From positions 2,411,001-2,475,000 of the forward strand of contig NZ_CP015449.1 in NCBI RefSeq assembly GCF_003096075.1: a stretch of 64,000 bases of DNA, written 5' to 3'. The number at the start of each line of letters is the position of its first letter. The first letter of the stretch is position 1. This DNA is from Dietzia lutea (GTDB lineage: Bacteria; Actinomycetota; Actinomycetes; Mycobacteriales; Mycobacteriaceae). This document shows, in pieces, positions 24,634 through 34,249 of this stretch. The translations under genes were made by a program, and so were the position numbers. The notes under the pieces are model-generated. The model was not told the origin of the DNA, did no database searches, and saw only the letters and a list, made by a program, of their open reading frames with translations.

Positions 24634-24684
24634 TCACGCACTCCTTGGGTTGGACGGGCCATGTCTTGGCGGGCGGGCGAGCCG

Positions 24685-26334
24685 TCAGGCGATGCCGAGG
24701 ATCTCGACGGCGGTCTTGCGCATGTCGACCTTGCGGACCTTGCCGGTGACGGTCATCGGGAACTCGTCCACGACGTGGACGTACTTCGGGATCTTGTGCC
24801 GGGCGAGCTTGCCGGTGGCGAACTCGCGGACCTCGTCGGCGGTGAGGTCGTCGCGGCCCGGCTTGAGCCGGACCCACGCCATGAGTTCCTCGCCGTACTT
24901 GGCGTCGGGCACACCGATCACCTGGGCGTCGAGGATGTCCGGGTGGGTGTAGAGGAACTCCTCCACCTCACGCGGGTAGATGTTCTCGCCGCCCCGGATC
25001 ACCATGTCCTTGATGCGGCCGGTGATCTTCACGTACCCGTCGGCGTCCATCTCCCCGATGTCGCCGGTGTGCATCCACCCCGCCTCGTCGATGGCCTCGG
25101 CCGTCTTGTCGGGCTGTTCCCAGTACCCGAGCATGACGCTGTAGCCCCGGGTGCAGAACTCGCCGGCCTCCCCGCGCGGCAGGGTCTCCCCGGTCGAGGG
25201 GTCGATGATCTTGATCTCCAAGTGCGGGCCGACCCGGCCCACGGTGGACACGCGCCGGTCGAGCGAGTCGTCGGCGCGGGTCTGCGTGGACACCGGCGAG
25301 GTCTCGGTCATGCCGTAGCAGATCGACACCTCGTCCATGTTCATCCGGTCGATCACCTGGCGCATGGTGGCCTCCGGGCACGGCGAGCCCGCCATGATGC
25401 CGGTGCGCAGTGTGGACAGGTCGTAGGAGTCGAAGTCCTCGAGCGCGAGCTCGGCGATGAACATCGTCGGCACGCCGTACAGGCTCGTGCACTTCTCCTG
25501 CTCGACCGCCTTCAGCGAGGCGACCGGGTCGAACGCGGGGGCCGGGATGACCATGCACGACCCGTGGGTGGTGCACGCGAGGTTGCCCATCACCATGCCG
25601 AAGCAGTGGTAGAAGGGCACCGGGATGCACACCCGGTCGACCTCGGAGTAGCTGATGAGCTCACCGACGAAGTACCCGTTGTTGAGGATGTTCGAGTGCG
25701 AGAGCGTCGCACCCTTGGGGAACCCCGTGGTGCCGGAGGTGTACTGGATGTTGATCGGGTCGTGGTTCGTGAGCCCCGCCCGGATCTCCGCGAGGACGTC
25801 GGCGTCGGTGGGCCCGGAGACCATCGACTCCCACTCCTCGTCGCCGAAGAGCACCACCAGCTCGAGGTCCGGGCAGTTCGGCTGCACCTGCGCGAGCATC
25901 CCGGTGTAGTCCGAGTCCTTGAACTGCGGGGCCGCGATGACCGCCTTGATCGCGGCCTGGCCCAGGACGAACTCGAGCTCGTGGACGCGGTAGGACGGGT
26001 TGATGTTGACCAGCACGGCGCCGATCTCGGCGGTGGCGTACTGGACCATCACCCACTCCCACCGGTTGGGCGACCAGATCCCCACCCGGTCGCCGGCGCG
26101 GATCCCGAGACGGTGCAGGCCCGAGGCGAGCCGGCGCACGTCGGCGAGGAACTCGCTGTAGGTCCAGCGCCGGCCGGCCTGCACGTCGACGAGCGCGTCG
26201 CGGTCACCGAACTCCTCGACGGTCGCCGCGAGGTTCTCGGGGATCGTCTGGGTGAGGAGAGGGACGTCGGTCTCCCCGCGCGTGTGCGACAGCGCGGGGC
26301 CGAGGGGGGTGGCATCGAGATCGGTGGTGGTCAT
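24685..26334 (-). CDS. Acyl-CoA synthetase (FadD35-like, AMP-forming)
   Basis: The 549-residue ANL-superfamily ligase activates a carboxylic acid to its CoA ester through an acyl-adenylate. The P-loop [11 protein letters not shown] is at about residues 197-207, the A5 motif YGMTETSPV near 340, the hinge [17 protein letters not shown] around 437, and the catalytic C-terminal Lys in TGKVRKVDM. By position between citE and scoA it corresponds to FadD35 (Rv2505c). Substrates are probably branched short- or medium-chain acids entering the same pathway, such as isovalerate, but specificity cannot be read from sequence. Confidence 0.9.
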   Translation of the reverse strand: MTTTDLDATPLGPALSHTRGETDVPLLTQTIPENLAATVEEFGDRDALVDVQAGRRWTYSEFLADVRRLASGLHRLGIRAGDRVGIWSPNRWEWVMVQYATAEIGAVLVNINPSYRVHELEFVLGQAAIKAVIAAPQFKDSDYTGMLAQVQPNCPDLELVVLFGDEEWESMVSGPTDADVLAEIRAGLTNHDPINIQYTSGTTGFPKGATLSHSNILNNGYFVGELISYSEVDRVCIPVPFYHCFGMVMGNLACTTHGSCMVIPAPAFDPVASLKAVEQEKCTSLYGVPTMFIAELALEDFDSYDLSTLRTGIMAGSPCPEATMRQVIDRMNMDEVSICYGMTETSPVSTQTRADDSLDRRVSTVGRVGPHLEIKIIDPSTGETLPRGEAGEFCTRGYSVMLGYWEQPDKTAEAIDEAGWMHTGDIGEMDADGYVKITGRIKDMVIRGGENIYPREVEEFLYTHPDILDAQVIGVPDAKYGEELMAWVRLKPGRDDLTADEVREFATGKLARHKIPKYVHVVDEFPMTVTGKVRKVDMRKTAVEILGIA

Positions 26335-26388
26335 CTCGCTACTCCTTGAGGGTGGGGCCGGGCGGCCCGCGAAGAGGGAACTGCGGTG

Positions 26389-26436
26389 TCAGGTGGCGGC
26401 GGTATCAGGTGGCGGCGGTATCAGGTGGCGGCCGAG
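26389..26436. repeat. 16-bp tandem repeat across the citE stop codon
   Basis: TCAGGTGGCGGCGGTA occurs at 26389-26404 and 26405-26420, and a third copy (last four bases different) at 26421-26436 contains the citE stop. Because 16 is not a multiple of three, each copy puts the stop trinucleotide in another frame. Confidence 0.75.
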
Positions 26437-27284
26437 GCCCGACGCATCGTCGCCTCGGCCTGGCGGAAGACGGGACCGTCGACCATGCGACCGTCCAGCC
26501 GGAACACGCCCTGGTTGTGCTCCGCGGCGGCGAGTACCTTCCGGGCCCAGGCCACCTCGTCGTCGTCGGGCGCGTAGGCCTGCCGCACCACCGCCACCTG
26601 GGACGGATGGATGCAGGCGGTACCCACGAACCCCAGCGCCACGGCGTCGAGAGCCTCGGCGCGCTGACCGGCCTCGTCGGCGATGTCCAGGTGGACGGAG
26701 TCCACCGCCCACCGACCGAACGCGGCCGCGGCGAGCGCTACCCGCGCGCGGGCGTGACGCGGCACGTCGCGGTACTCGCCCGCCACGCGGGGGCCGCCCG
26801 CCTCGGCGGTCGAGAAGCGGCTCGTCGAGCCGCCCATCGCGGCGAGCAGGTCCTCGGCGCCCCACATCATCCCGGTGCACCCGGGCGCGGAGGCGATCTC
26901 CTCGGCGCGGACCACGCCGAGCGGCGTCTCCACGAGCGCGAGGACCGCCGCCCCGGTCGCGGTGTGGACGTCGGTCACCTGCGCGGCCGACTCGCTCTTG
27001 GCGAGCATGATGCAGCGGTACCCGGTCTCCGCGACGGCCTCGAGGTCGGCCGCGTGATCCTCGGTCCCCACCGGGTTGACGCGGACGATCGTGCGCTCCG
27101 GGTCCAGCGACGAGGCGCGCAGCGCGTCCCGGGCCGCGGGGCGGTCGGCCGGCGCGACGGCGTCCTCGAGGTCGAGGATCACCACGTCCGCCCGGTCGGC
27201 GGCCTTGCCGTAGCGCTCCGGCCGATCGGCCGGGCAGAACAGCAGCGCGGGCCCGGGCGGGATCCAGGTCGGGGCGGGGGTCAT
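26421..27284 (-). CDS. citE: CitE-like beta-hydroxyacyl-CoA lyase ((R)-HMG-CoA/citramalyl-CoA lyase type)
   Basis: The 287-residue CitE-fold enzyme has FCPADRPERYGKAADRADVVILDLEDAVAP (catalytic and Mg region DLEDAV about residues 38-43), RVNPVGTED, ALVETPLGVVRAEEIA and GFVGTACIHPSQV (IHPSQ near residue 240). Its position matches Rv2498c, reported to cleave (R)-3-hydroxy-3-methylglutaryl-CoA and (S)-citramalyl-CoA, serving leucine and itaconate breakdown. No classical HMG-CoA lyase gene is in the operon, so this enzyme is the likely source of acetyl-CoA and acetoacetate. Its ATG overlaps the MaoC stop (ATGA). Its 3' end lies in a 16-bp tandem repeat. Confidence 0.88.
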   Translation of the reverse strand: MTPAPTWIPPGPALLFCPADRPERYGKAADRADVVILDLEDAVAPADRPAARDALRASSLDPERTIVRVNPVGTEDHAADLEAVAETGYRCIMLAKSESAAQVTDVHTATGAAVLALVETPLGVVRAEEIASAPGCTGMMWGAEDLLAAMGGSTSRFSTAEAGGPRVAGEYRDVPRHARARVALAAAAFGRWAVDSVHLDIADEAGQRAEALDAVALGFVGTACIHPSQVAVVRQAYAPDDDEVAWARKVLAAAEHNQGVFRLDGRMVDGPVFRQAEATMRRASAAT

Positions 27285-27817
27285 GCCGTCCCCTCCCCCG
27301 CCGGGCGCTTGCGCACGAGGGTCTTGCGGACCGCGCGCGCCACGATGTCGCCGTGCTGATTGCGGCCGATGTGCTCGAGCGTGACGATGCCTTCGCCCGG
27401 CCGCGACTTCGACTCGCGCTTGTCCGTGCAGACGGTCTCCGCGTACAGCGTGTCGCCGTGCAGCACCGGCTTGGGGAAGCTCACCTCGGAGAAACCGAGG
27501 TTCGCCACGATCGTGCCCTGCGTGAGCTGCGCGACCGACAGACCGACCAGCGTGGACAGCGTGTGCATGGAGTTCATGAGCCGCTCCCCGCCGAAGCCGG
27601 GCTGCTCCGCCGCCCACGCCGCGTCCAGGTGCAGGGCCTGCGTGTTCATCGTCAGCGTGGTGAACAGGACGTTGTCCGCCTCGGTCATCGTGCGGCCCGG
27701 GCGGTGCAGATAGGCGGTGCCCACCTCGTACTCCTCGAACCACAGGCCGCGCTGGACGACTTCCTTGCGCTCCGGTCGCTGCGCCGCGTCGGCGCCCCCG
27801 TCCTGCCGCGCGCTCAC
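27281..27817 (-). CDS. MaoC family acyl-CoA hydratase
   Basis: The 178-residue hotdog-fold hydratase has the MaoC pattern RTMTEADNVLFTTLTMNTQALHLD, where Asp and His form the hydratase 2 active site. NSMHTLSTLVGLSVAQLTQGTIVANLGF is the usual core. In this operon it should hydrate 3-methylglutaconyl-CoA to HMG-CoA of the R configuration used by the CitE-type lyase; that is inference from gene order (Rv2499c equivalent). Its GTG overlaps the acyl-CoA dehydrogenase stop and its own stop overlaps the citE ATG. Confidence 0.88.
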   Translation of the reverse strand: MSARQDGGADAAQRPERKEVVQRGLWFEEYEVGTAYLHRPGRTMTEADNVLFTTLTMNTQALHLDAAWAAEQPGFGGERLMNSMHTLSTLVGLSVAQLTQGTIVANLGFSEVSFPKPVLHGDTLYAETVCTDKRESKSRPGEGIVTLEHIGRNQHGDIVARAVRKTLVRKRPAGEGTA

Positions 27818-28959
27818 AACCCGAGCCCCCGGGCGATCAGCATGAGCTGCACCTCGGTGGTGCCCTCGCCGATCTCGAGGATCTTCGAGTCGCGGTAGTG
27901 CCGCGCCACCGGGTACTCGTTCATGAAGCCGTAGCCGCCGTGAATCTGCGTGGCGTCGCGCGCGTTGTCCATGGCCGCCTCCGAGGCGATCATCTTGGCG
28001 ATGGCGGCCTCCTTCTTGAAGGGCTTGCCGGCCAGCATGAGGCGCGCGGCGTCGTGGTAGGCGCAGCGGGCCGTGTGGGCGCGGGCCTCCATGCGGGCGA
28101 TCTTGAACGAGATGGCCTGGAACTCGCCGATCTTGCGGCCCATCGACTCGCGCTCACGCGCGTATTTCACCGACTCGTCGACGCAGCCCTGCGCGGCGCC
28201 CGTGGCCACGGCGGCGATCGCGATGCGGCCCTCGTCGAGGATCGACAGGAAGTTCGCGTACCCGCGCCCCTCCTCGCCCAGCAGGTTCTCCACCGGCACG
28301 CGGGCGTCGGCGAACGTCAGCGGGTGCGTGTCCGAGGAGTTCCAGCCGACCTTGTCGTAGGCCGGCTCGGCGGTGAAGCCGGGGGTGTCGGCCGGGACGA
28401 TGATCGTCGAGATGGCCTTCTTGCCGTTGTCGCGGACGCTGGTCACCGCGGTCACCGTGACCAGCGACGTGATGTCGGTGCCCGAGTTGGTGATGAACTG
28501 CTTGTTGCCGTTGATCACCCACTCGTCGCCGTCCCGCTTGGCGGTGGTCTTGGTGGCACCGGCGTCCGATCCCGCGCCGGGCTCGGTGAGGCCGAAGCCG
28601 GCCAGCTTCCGGCCGGCGGCCAGGTCGGGCAGCCACTTCTCACGCTGCTCGTCGGTGCCGAAGTGGTAGATGGGCATGGCACCCAGGCCCACGCCGGCCT
28701 CGAGGGTCATGGCGGTCGACTGGTCGACCCGGCCCAGCTCCTCCAGCGCCAGCGCGAGCGCGAAGTAGTCGCCGCCCATCCCGCCGAACTCCTCGGGGAA
28801 CGGCAGGCCGAACAGGCCCATCTCGCCCATCTGGGTCACGACCTCGTACGGGAAGGTGTGGTTGCGGTCGTGTTCGGCGGAGGCCGGGGCGACCACCTTG
28901 TCGGCGAAGTCGGCGACCGTCGACTTGAGGTCCGCGTAGTGCTCTTCCAACTCAGGCAT
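27814..28959 (-). CDS. Acyl-CoA dehydrogenase (FadE19-like, probable isovaleryl-CoA dehydrogenase)
   Basis: The 381-residue flavoenzyme oxidises acyl-CoA to enoyl-CoA with [18 protein letters not shown] (about residues 121-135) binds FAD and substrate, and [21 protein letters not shown] precedes [10 protein letters not shown] near the C-terminus. Isovaleryl-CoA dehydrogenases carry their catalytic Glu elsewhere, in an internal helix, consistent with the context here but not diagnosed from sequence. The gene follows the carboxylase alpha subunit with an 8-base overlap. By position it corresponds to FadE19 (Rv2500c) and should make 3-methylcrotonyl-CoA. Confidence 0.92.
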   Translation of the reverse strand: MPELEEHYADLKSTVADFADKVVAPASAEHDRNHTFPYEVVTQMGEMGLFGLPFPEEFGGMGGDYFALALALEELGRVDQSTAMTLEAGVGLGAMPIYHFGTDEQREKWLPDLAAGRKLAGFGLTEPGAGSDAGATKTTAKRDGDEWVINGNKQFITNSGTDITSLVTVTAVTSVRDNGKKAISTIIVPADTPGFTAEPAYDKVGWNSSDTHPLTFADARVPVENLLGEEGRGYANFLSILDEGRIAIAAVATGAAQGCVDESVKYARERESMGRKIGEFQAISFKIARMEARAHTARCAYHDAARLMLAGKPFKKEAAIAKMIASEAAMDNARDATQIHGGYGFMNEYPVARHYRDSKILEIGEGTTEVQLMLIARGLGL

Positions 28960-31039
28960 CGCCTGCTCCTTCGGATTCGTCAGTGGAGGGGTGGGGCTCG
29001 ACGGTCGCGAGCAGGTGGTCGGCGGGCACCTGCTCGCCGGTGGTGACATGCACCCGGACCACGCCGTCGATCGGCGCGGTGAGCGAGTGCTCCATCTTCA
29101 TGGCCTCGACGGCCAGGATGTTCTGCCCGGCCGTGACCTCGTCGCCGTCGGAGGCGAAGCAGGCAATGACCGAGCCGGGCATGGGGCTGAGGATCTGGCC
29201 GTCCGCCGCGCCGCCGTCGTGGATCCGCGAGTCGATGAGCGGCAGCAGCCGCAGGTCCCACGTGCCGCCGTCGCCGGCCACCCAGAACGTGTCCGACGCC
29301 TTCGGGTCGCGCGAGCGCACGACGGTCCACCGCTGCTGCGTGCCGTCGACCGTCAGCCTCAGGGAGGCGCCGTCCCGCGCGACCCGGGCGTGATGACGGG
29401 CCGCGACCGTCGGCTCCTCGGTGGATCCGATGGTCGCGTCGGTGATGGTCACCTCGGCGTCGTCAGGCGTGCCCTTCAGGCCCACGGTGACGGCCTCGGA
29501 GCCGGCCCCGGGATCGAGCCGTGTCCACACCTCGGCGCGACCGCCGATCCGCCAGCCGTTGGGCACGTCCCACGGCCCGCGGCGTCGCGCGGGGACCCGG
29601 GCCCACCGCTCCTCGGTCCGGTGCATCGCCACGGCGACCAGCGCTCCCTCGGGCGCCGGGGTGGCGACGTAGTCGTCGACCGACCGGTCGAGCAGGCCCG
29701 TGTCGAGGTCGCCCGCGATCACCTCGGGGCGGGAGAGCAGGAAGCGGCAGAAATCGACGTTCGTCCGCAGGCCCAGCACGTGGGTGCCGGCCAGCGCGGC
29801 GTCGAGCCGGGCCAGCGCCTCGGCCCGGTCGGCGCCGTGGGCGATGACCTTCCCGAGCATGGGGTCGTAGTCACTGCCGACGACCGTGCCGACCCTCAGT
29901 CCGGAGTCCACGCGGATCCCGTCCCCGGACGGCTCCTCGAGGCCGAGCACCGTGCCGCCGGTGGGCAGGAAGCCCTTCGCCGGGTCCTCGGCGTACACAC
30001 GCGCCTCGATCGCGTGGCCGGTGAGGGTGATGTCGGACTGGCGCAGCGTGAGCTCCTCGCCCGCGGCGATGCGCACCTGCCAGTCGACGAGGTCCACACC
30101 GGTGACCATCTCGGTGACCGGGTGCTCGACCTGGAGGCGGGTGTTCATCTCCATGAAGAAGAACTCGTCCGGGGCATGGGCCGAGACGATGAACTCCACC
30201 GTGCCCGCGCCCACGTAGCCCACCGACCGGGCGGCGTCGCACGCGGCCTGACCGATCCGCTCGCGGGTCGCCTCGTCGAGCAGCGCGCTGGGCGCCTCCT
30301 CGATGACCTTCTGGTGGCGGCGCTGCAGCGAGCACTCGCGCTCACCCAGGTGGATGACGTTGCCGTGGGTGTCCGCAAGGACCTGCACCTCGATGTGGCG
30401 CGGGGTGTCGACGAACCGCTCGAGGAACAGGGTGTCGTCGCCGAACGCGCCCGCGGACTCCCGCCGGGCGGACTCGAGCGCGGCCGGCAGCTCGGCGGGA
30501 TCGGCGACGCGGCGCATCCCCTTACCGCCTCCACCCGCAGAGGGCTTGACGAGGACCGGGTACCCGACCTCCTCCGCGCCCGCGATGAGCTCGTCGTCGG
30601 TCAGTCCGGGCCTGGAGATCCCCGGCACGGTGGGCACGTCACGCTCGGACACCGCCGCCTTGGCGGTGATCTTGTCACCCATGGTCTCGATCGCCGACGC
30701 CGGCGGCCCGATGAAGATCAGGTCCGCCTCGTCGAGCGCGCGCGCGAACCGCGCGTTCTCCGACAGGAAGCCGTACCCCGGGTGCACCGCCTGCGCGCCG
30801 GTGCGGCGGCAGGCGTCGATGACCTTGTCGATGTCGAGGTAGGACTGTGTGGCCTGCGCCGGTCCCAGGCGGACCGCGGCGTCGGCCATGCGCACGTGCA
30901 GCGCGTCGGCGTCGGCATCGGAGTAGACGGCGACCGAACGGATCCCGGCCGCCCGCAGCGAGCGGATCACGCGGCACGCGATCTCACCCCGGTTGGCCAC
31001 CATGACGGTGTGGAGTTTCTGTGACAGTTTCTCTGACAT
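28952..31039 (-). CDS. accA1: Acyl-CoA carboxylase alpha subunit, biotin carboxylase + BCCP (AccA1 type)
   Basis: This 695-residue subunit carboxylates its own biotin and passes CO2 to AccD. The biotin-carboxylase domain spans about residues 10-455 ([16 protein letters not shown] loop [10 protein letters not shown]; catalytic [14 protein letters not shown]), then a linker of about 120 residues. The biotinyl domain at the C-terminus has the acceptor Lys in VEAMKMEH (about residue 650). It pairs with the next gene upstream, accD1. Together they match the M. tuberculosis AccA1-AccD1 complex, a 3-methylcrotonyl-CoA carboxylase. It overlaps the acyl-CoA dehydrogenase gene by eight bases. Confidence 0.94.
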   Translation of the reverse strand: MSEKLSQKLHTVMVANRGEIACRVIRSLRAAGIRSVAVYSDADADALHVRMADAAVRLGPAQATQSYLDIDKVIDACRRTGAQAVHPGYGFLSENARFARALDEADLIFIGPPASAIETMGDKITAKAAVSERDVPTVPGISRPGLTDDELIAGAEEVGYPVLVKPSAGGGGKGMRRVADPAELPAALESARRESAGAFGDDTLFLERFVDTPRHIEVQVLADTHGNVIHLGERECSLQRRHQKVIEEAPSALLDEATRERIGQAACDAARSVGYVGAGTVEFIVSAHAPDEFFFMEMNTRLQVEHPVTEMVTGVDLVDWQVRIAAGEELTLRQSDITLTGHAIEARVYAEDPAKGFLPTGGTVLGLEEPSGDGIRVDSGLRVGTVVGSDYDPMLGKVIAHGADRAEALARLDAALAGTHVLGLRTNVDFCRFLLSRPEVIAGDLDTGLLDRSVDDYVATPAPEGALVAVAMHRTEERWARVPARRRGPWDVPNGWRIGGRAEVWTRLDPGAGSEAVTVGLKGTPDDAEVTITDATIGSTEEPTVAARHHARVARDGASLRLTVDGTQQRWTVVRSRDPKASDTFWVAGDGGTWDLRLLPLIDSRIHDGGAADGQILSPMPGSVIACFASDGDEVTAGQNILAVEAMKMEHSLTAPIDGVVRVHVTTGEQVPADHLLATVEPHPSTDESEGAGDA

Positions 31040-31047
31040 GGCGCTGC

Positions 31048-32622
31048 TCACATCCTGAAGACGCCGTTGTTGACCGGCTCGAGGGGGGAGTTGGCCGCGG
31101 CCGCGAGGGCCAGGCCGAGGACGGTACGGGTGTCGGCGGGGTCGATGATCCCGTCGTCCCACAGGCGGGCCGTCGAGTAGTACGCCGTCGACTGCTCGTC
31201 GAACTGCTCACGGATCGGGGCCGTGAACTCGGCCTGCTGCTCGTCCGTCCACTCCCCTCCCGCCTTGGTCACCTGCGCGGCGCGCACCGAGGCGAGGGTG
31301 TCCGCCGCCTGCGGGCCGCCCATCACGGCGATGCGCGCGTTGGGCCACATCCACAGGAAGCGCGGCGAGTAGGCGCGGCCGCACATCGAGTAGTTGCCGG
31401 CGCCGAACGACCCGCCGACGACGACGGTGAACTTGGGCACCCGGGCACACGCGACCGCGGTGACCATCTTGGCGCCGTTCTTGGCGATGCCCCCGGCCTC
31501 GTACTGTCGGCCCACCATGAAGCCCGTGATGTTCTGCAGGAACACCAGGGGAATCTTGCGGCGGTCGCACAGTTCGATGAAGTGCGCGCCCTTGAGCGCG
31601 GACTCGGAGAAGATGACGCCGTTGTTGCCGATGATCCCCACCGGGTGCCCGTGGATGTGGGCGAACGCGGTGACCATCGACGTGCCGTAGTTCTCCTTGA
31701 ACTCCGTGTACTCGCCGCCGTCGACGATCGTGCCGATGATGTCGCGCACGTCGTACGGCTTGCGGGAGTCGACGGGGACGAGGTCGTAGAGGTCGCTCTG
31801 GGGGCGCGCGGGCTCGCGGGGCTCGAGCACCTCCCAGTCCGGCTCGGGGGCCGGCGGGCACGTGGCGACGATCTCGCGGACCTTCATCAGCGCGTCGTAG
31901 TCGTCGTCGGCCAGGTGGTCCACGACGCCCGATGTCTTGGCGTGCAGGTCGCCGCCGCCGAGCTCCTCGGCCGTGACCTCCTCGCCCGTCGCGGCCTTCA
32001 CCAGCGGTGGTCCCGCGAGGAAGATCGTGCCCTGGTTGCGGACGATGACGGCCTCGTCGCTCATCGCCGGCACGTAGGCGCCACCCGCGGTGCACGAGCC
32101 CATGACCGCGGCGATCTGCGGGATGCCCTTGGCCGACATGGTCGCCTGGTTGTAGAAGATCCGGCCGAAGTGGTCGCGGTCCGGGAAGACCTCGTCCTGC
32201 TGCAGCAGCATCGCCCCGCCCGAGTCGACGAGGTAGATGCACGGCAGGTTGTTGGCCAGCGCCACCTCCTGGCCGCGCAGGTGCTTCTTGACGGTCATCG
32301 GGTAGTAGGTGCCGCCGGAGACCGTGGCGTCGTTGGCGATGATCAGGCACTCACGGCCCGAGACCCGCCCGATCCCGGCGACGACGCCCGCAGCGGGCGC
32401 CTTGCCGCCGTACATCTCCTCGGCGGCCAGCGGCGAGAGCTCGAGGAACGGGCTGCCCGGGTCGAGCAGGACGTCCACGCGCTGGCGGGCGAGGAGCTTG
32501 CCCCGCTCGAGATGGCGCGCGCGGGCCTTCTCCCCGCCGCCCTGCGCGGCCCGCTCGAGGCGCTCGCGGAGGTCGGCGAGCAGTTCCTCGTGGGCCTGGC
32601 GATTGGTGGTCGCGGAAGTCAT
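31048..32622 (-). CDS. accD1: Acyl-CoA carboxylase beta subunit (AccD1 type, methylcrotonyl-CoA carboxylase)
   Basis: The 524-residue carboxyltransferase transfers CO2 from biotin to the acyl-CoA. It has both crotonase-like halves, with [20 protein letters not shown] near residue 175 and the C-terminal half containing [14 protein letters not shown] and [20 protein letters not shown] ([10 protein letters not shown]). These are typical of methylcrotonyl- rather than propionyl-CoA carboxylases. It is the first gene of a nine-gene operon. Fourteen bases before the ATG begins a perfect 10-6-10 palindrome just after a -10 box, so expression is probably repressed until a leucine-derived acyl-CoA accumulates. 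Confidence 0.94.
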   Translation of the reverse strand: MTSATTNRQAHEELLADLRERLERAAQGGGEKARARHLERGKLLARQRVDVLLDPGSPFLELSPLAAEEMYGGKAPAAGVVAGIGRVSGRECLIIANDATVSGGTYYPMTVKKHLRGQEVALANNLPCIYLVDSGGAMLLQQDEVFPDRDHFGRIFYNQATMSAKGIPQIAAVMGSCTAGGAYVPAMSDEAVIVRNQGTIFLAGPPLVKAATGEEVTAEELGGGDLHAKTSGVVDHLADDDYDALMKVREIVATCPPAPEPDWEVLEPREPARPQSDLYDLVPVDSRKPYDVRDIIGTIVDGGEYTEFKENYGTSMVTAFAHIHGHPVGIIGNNGVIFSESALKGAHFIELCDRRKIPLVFLQNITGFMVGRQYEAGGIAKNGAKMVTAVACARVPKFTVVVGGSFGAGNYSMCGRAYSPRFLWMWPNARIAVMGGPQAADTLASVRAAQVTKAGGEWTDEQQAEFTAPIREQFDEQSTAYYSTARLWDDGIIDPADTRTVLGLALAAAANSPLEPVNNGVFRM

Positions 32623-32635
32623 CAGCGCCGCTCCC

Positions 32636-32661
32636 TTTCAGTTAAGTCGGATTAACTGAAA
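32636..32661. promoter_or_regulatory. Palindromic operator at the leucine operon promoter
   Basis: TTTCAGTTAA (32636-32645) and its exact complement TTAACTGAAA (32652-32661) flank six bases. AT-rich arms stand out in this GC-rich DNA. The site lies just downstream of TATCGT (-10) and upstream of accD1, a repressor position typical of TetR-family acyl-CoA sensors. Confidence 0.75.
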
Positions 32662-32664
32662 ACG

Positions 32665-32670
32665 ACGATA
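32665..32670 (-). promoter_or_regulatory. -10 box candidate for the leucine operon
   Basis: TATCGT on the minus strand lies directly upstream of the palindrome, placing the transcription start inside it. Confidence 0.4.
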
Positions 32671-33100
32671 GTGCCGCGGCTCACAAATGTCCAGAGCCGG
32701 CGGCGGCCGTTCCGGAACACCCGGCCGGCCGCCGGGACAGCTGCGCGCCGCCGATGCAGACCCAGTCGCGCGCAGCCAACCCGGACGCAGCCGCGCGCCG
32801 CCGGCACAGACCCAGCGGCGCCGCCAGCTCGGATATAGCCGCGCGCGGCCATGACGTCTCGCGCGCCCCGATGCGCGGGCGGGGCGCCATGCCTAGGGGC
32901 GGCGATGGCTCGGCCGTGCATCCGCAGGGGCGAGACGCCATGCGCGGGAGCGGACACACCCGTGGCGGCGCCCCCGGCCGGGCGGCGGCGAGTTCCGGAC
33001 GGGCCAAGAGGGGCGGACCTGCCGCAGGACGAACCCGGACAGAGCGATCGCGGAATGCCGTGAAAACATGCCATCGGGCGCATACGTGCAGGTAGAGAGT
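32671..33100. other. Repeat-rich non-coding spacer
   Basis: No credible gene lies here. It holds imperfect copies of GCGCGCCGCCG followed by CAGACCCAG (32743-32765 and about 60 bases on), then palindrome pieces with CATGACGTCTCGC (32850-32862) and GCGAGACGCCATG (32929-32941). The latter is also found in the palindrome at 13380-13392. Open frames across it are Arg/Ala/Gly-rich artefacts. Confidence 0.55.
32850..32952. repeat. Palindromic element, copy B
   Basis: CATGACGTCTCGC (32850-32862) is complementary, with one mismatch, to GCGAGACGCCATG (32929-32941). The right arm continues CGCGGGAGCGG, against GCGGGGAGCGG after the same 13-mer in copy A. A related GGGGCGCCATG lies inside the loop. It appears to be a second, more degenerate copy of the 13.3-kb element. 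Confidence 0.6.
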
Positions 33101-33119
33101 TTAGGCTTGCCTGACTTAG
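33101..33119 (+). promoter_or_regulatory. DtxR/IdeR-like iron box upstream of the DUF1540 gene
   Basis: TTAGGCTTGCCTGACTTAG matches the 19-base IdeR/DtxR consensus (TTAGGTTAGSCTAACCTAA) at 14 positions by my count. It lies 90-108 bases upstream of the ATG in AT-richer DNA, where an iron-loaded repressor could act. Confidence 0.55.
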
Positions 33120-33208
33120 CACAGCCTCAACTTGCTTGCAAGCCCGCGCCGTTCGGTGTTGACTCTGAGGCATACCACCCAGCCACAGCCACACGAGGAG
33201 CGATCGTC

Positions 33209-33499
33209 ATGGCCACTCTCACCGGAATCAGCACCTGCACAGTCACCGCGTGCTCGTTCAACAGCGACCAGAGCTGCAACGCGGGGGCGATCACCGTGGC
33301 GGGCGCCCCCGACCACGCCGAGTGCGGCACCTTCATCTCGCTGGATGTCCGCGGCGGCCTGCCCACCGCGAGCGCTCACGTGGGCGCCTGCCAGCGGGTC
33401 GAGTGCACCTACAACAAGGACCTGCTCTGCTCCGCGGAGTCGGTCAAGATCGGCGCCGGCGCCGACACCGCCGACTGCCTCACCTACACCCCGGCCTGA
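33209..33499 (+). CDS. Cysteine-rich protein with two DUF1540 domains
   Basis: The 96-residue protein consists of two tandem DUF1540 units, each with four cysteines: CTVTACSFNSDQSC...EC in residues 10-39 and CQRVECTYNKDLLC...DC in residues 61-89. The spacing suggests each unit binds a metal ion (zinc or iron) or forms disulfides. There is no signal peptide, so it is cytoplasmic. ATG 33209 has GAGGAG ten bases upstream. A DtxR-like box lies upstream, suggesting induction when iron is scarce. The domain's function is unknown; metal buffering or storage is a guess. It is convergent with the iron-box gene at 33531. Confidence 0.85.
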   Translation: MATLTGISTCTVTACSFNSDQSCNAGAITVAGAPDHAECGTFISLDVRGGLPTASAHVGACQRVECTYNKDLLCSAESVKIGAGADTADCLTYTPA

Positions 33500-33500
33500 T

Positions 33501-33518
33501 CGGCGCAATGCCGCGCCG
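33501..33518. terminator. Short stem-loop between convergent genes
   Basis: CGGCGC and GCGCCG flank a six-base loop immediately after the DUF1540 stop and before the end of the convergent gene; it could serve both. Confidence 0.35.
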
Positions 33519-33530
33519 GCAGATCGCCTC

Positions 33531-34208
33531 TCAGCTGGCGCGGGCCACGTACTGACCCATCTCGCGGACGACGTCGTTGACGCATTCCGCCCGGGTCACG
33601 AACGGCAGGTGGATGACATCGGCATCGGTGCCGAGGGCGGTCAGCAGATGCAGACCGTCGGCATCGACGCCCAACACATACGGCGGCTGAGCCGGGTCCC
33701 CGGACCCGGCCAGCACCGCCAGGTCGGAGCCGAAGCGCGCCCGGATCTCGTCCGCGAGACCGGGCGTCTCGCATGCCAGGGGGTCCGACGGGACCGCGTC
33801 CAGATGGGTCGCGTCGACCGTCCCCTCATGCCCCAGCCGGCGCACGTTGACCTCCCCGAGTTCGATCTCGATCTCGACAATCCACCCCTCGCCCTGACGG
33901 GCGGCGCGCGCCACCCCGAACCCGTAGAGGCTCGCCACATGGACCTTGGCCTCGACGATCGGGGCGAACTCGTCGATCATTACCACGACCTCGACCGAGT
34001 CGCCGGGCGCGACCATCAGGCCGGACCAGGGCGCCGGGGCCCCGGTGACGACGATCGTCCCCTCGCCGACCCAGCGGTGCCCCGCCGAGACCATGACGTC
34101 CGAGCGATTTTTGGTGCCCCGAACGGCGATGGTGGCGACGCCCGATCCGTCGAGAAGACGACGCGCGCCCGTGGTGACCGGATTCGACACGATCGGGTGC
34201 GCTGTCAT
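33531..34208 (-). CDS. DUF2470-like protein with iron box (possible heme/iron protein)
   Basis: The 225-residue protein has a split-barrel-like N-terminal half (ATIAVRGTKNRSDVMVSAGHRWVGEGTIVVTG) and a C-terminal half with GVDADGLHLLTALGTDADVIHLPF, then a helix (NDVVREMGQYV) that resembles the DUF2470 domain of heme-utilisation proteins (HugZ-like). I chose ATG 34208 because GGAGG lies eight bases upstream; the frame extends to 34250 but runs into the promoter. A DtxR-like box sits at 34250-34268. Many actinobacterial DtxR targets are siderophore or heme genes, so iron-linked function is likely; the domain call is tentative. Confidence 0.6.
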   Translation of the reverse strand: MTAHPIVSNPVTTGARRLLDGSGVATIAVRGTKNRSDVMVSAGHRWVGEGTIVVTGAPAPWSGLMVAPGDSVEVVVMIDEFAPIVEAKVHVASLYGFGVARAARQGEGWIVEIEIELGEVNVRRLGHEGTVDATHLDAVPSDPLACETPGLADEIRARFGSDLAVLAGSGDPAQPPYVLGVDADGLHLLTALGTDADVIHLPFVTRAECVNDVVREMGQYVARAS

Positions 34209-34249
34209 CGATGAGACCTCCAGATTCGGATCCTGATGCGAGTACCGCA

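Noticed and set aside
32652-33194. 180-codon minus-strand protein in the spacer upstream of accD1
   Set aside because: Composition is Arg/Ala/Gly from repeats, there is no ribosome-binding site, and it crosses the accD1 palindrome and an iron box.
33768-33780. GGCGTCTCGCATGCC-like match to the palindromic element inside the DUF2470-like gene
   Set aside because: It is short, within coding sequence and lacks the second arm, so it is probably chance.
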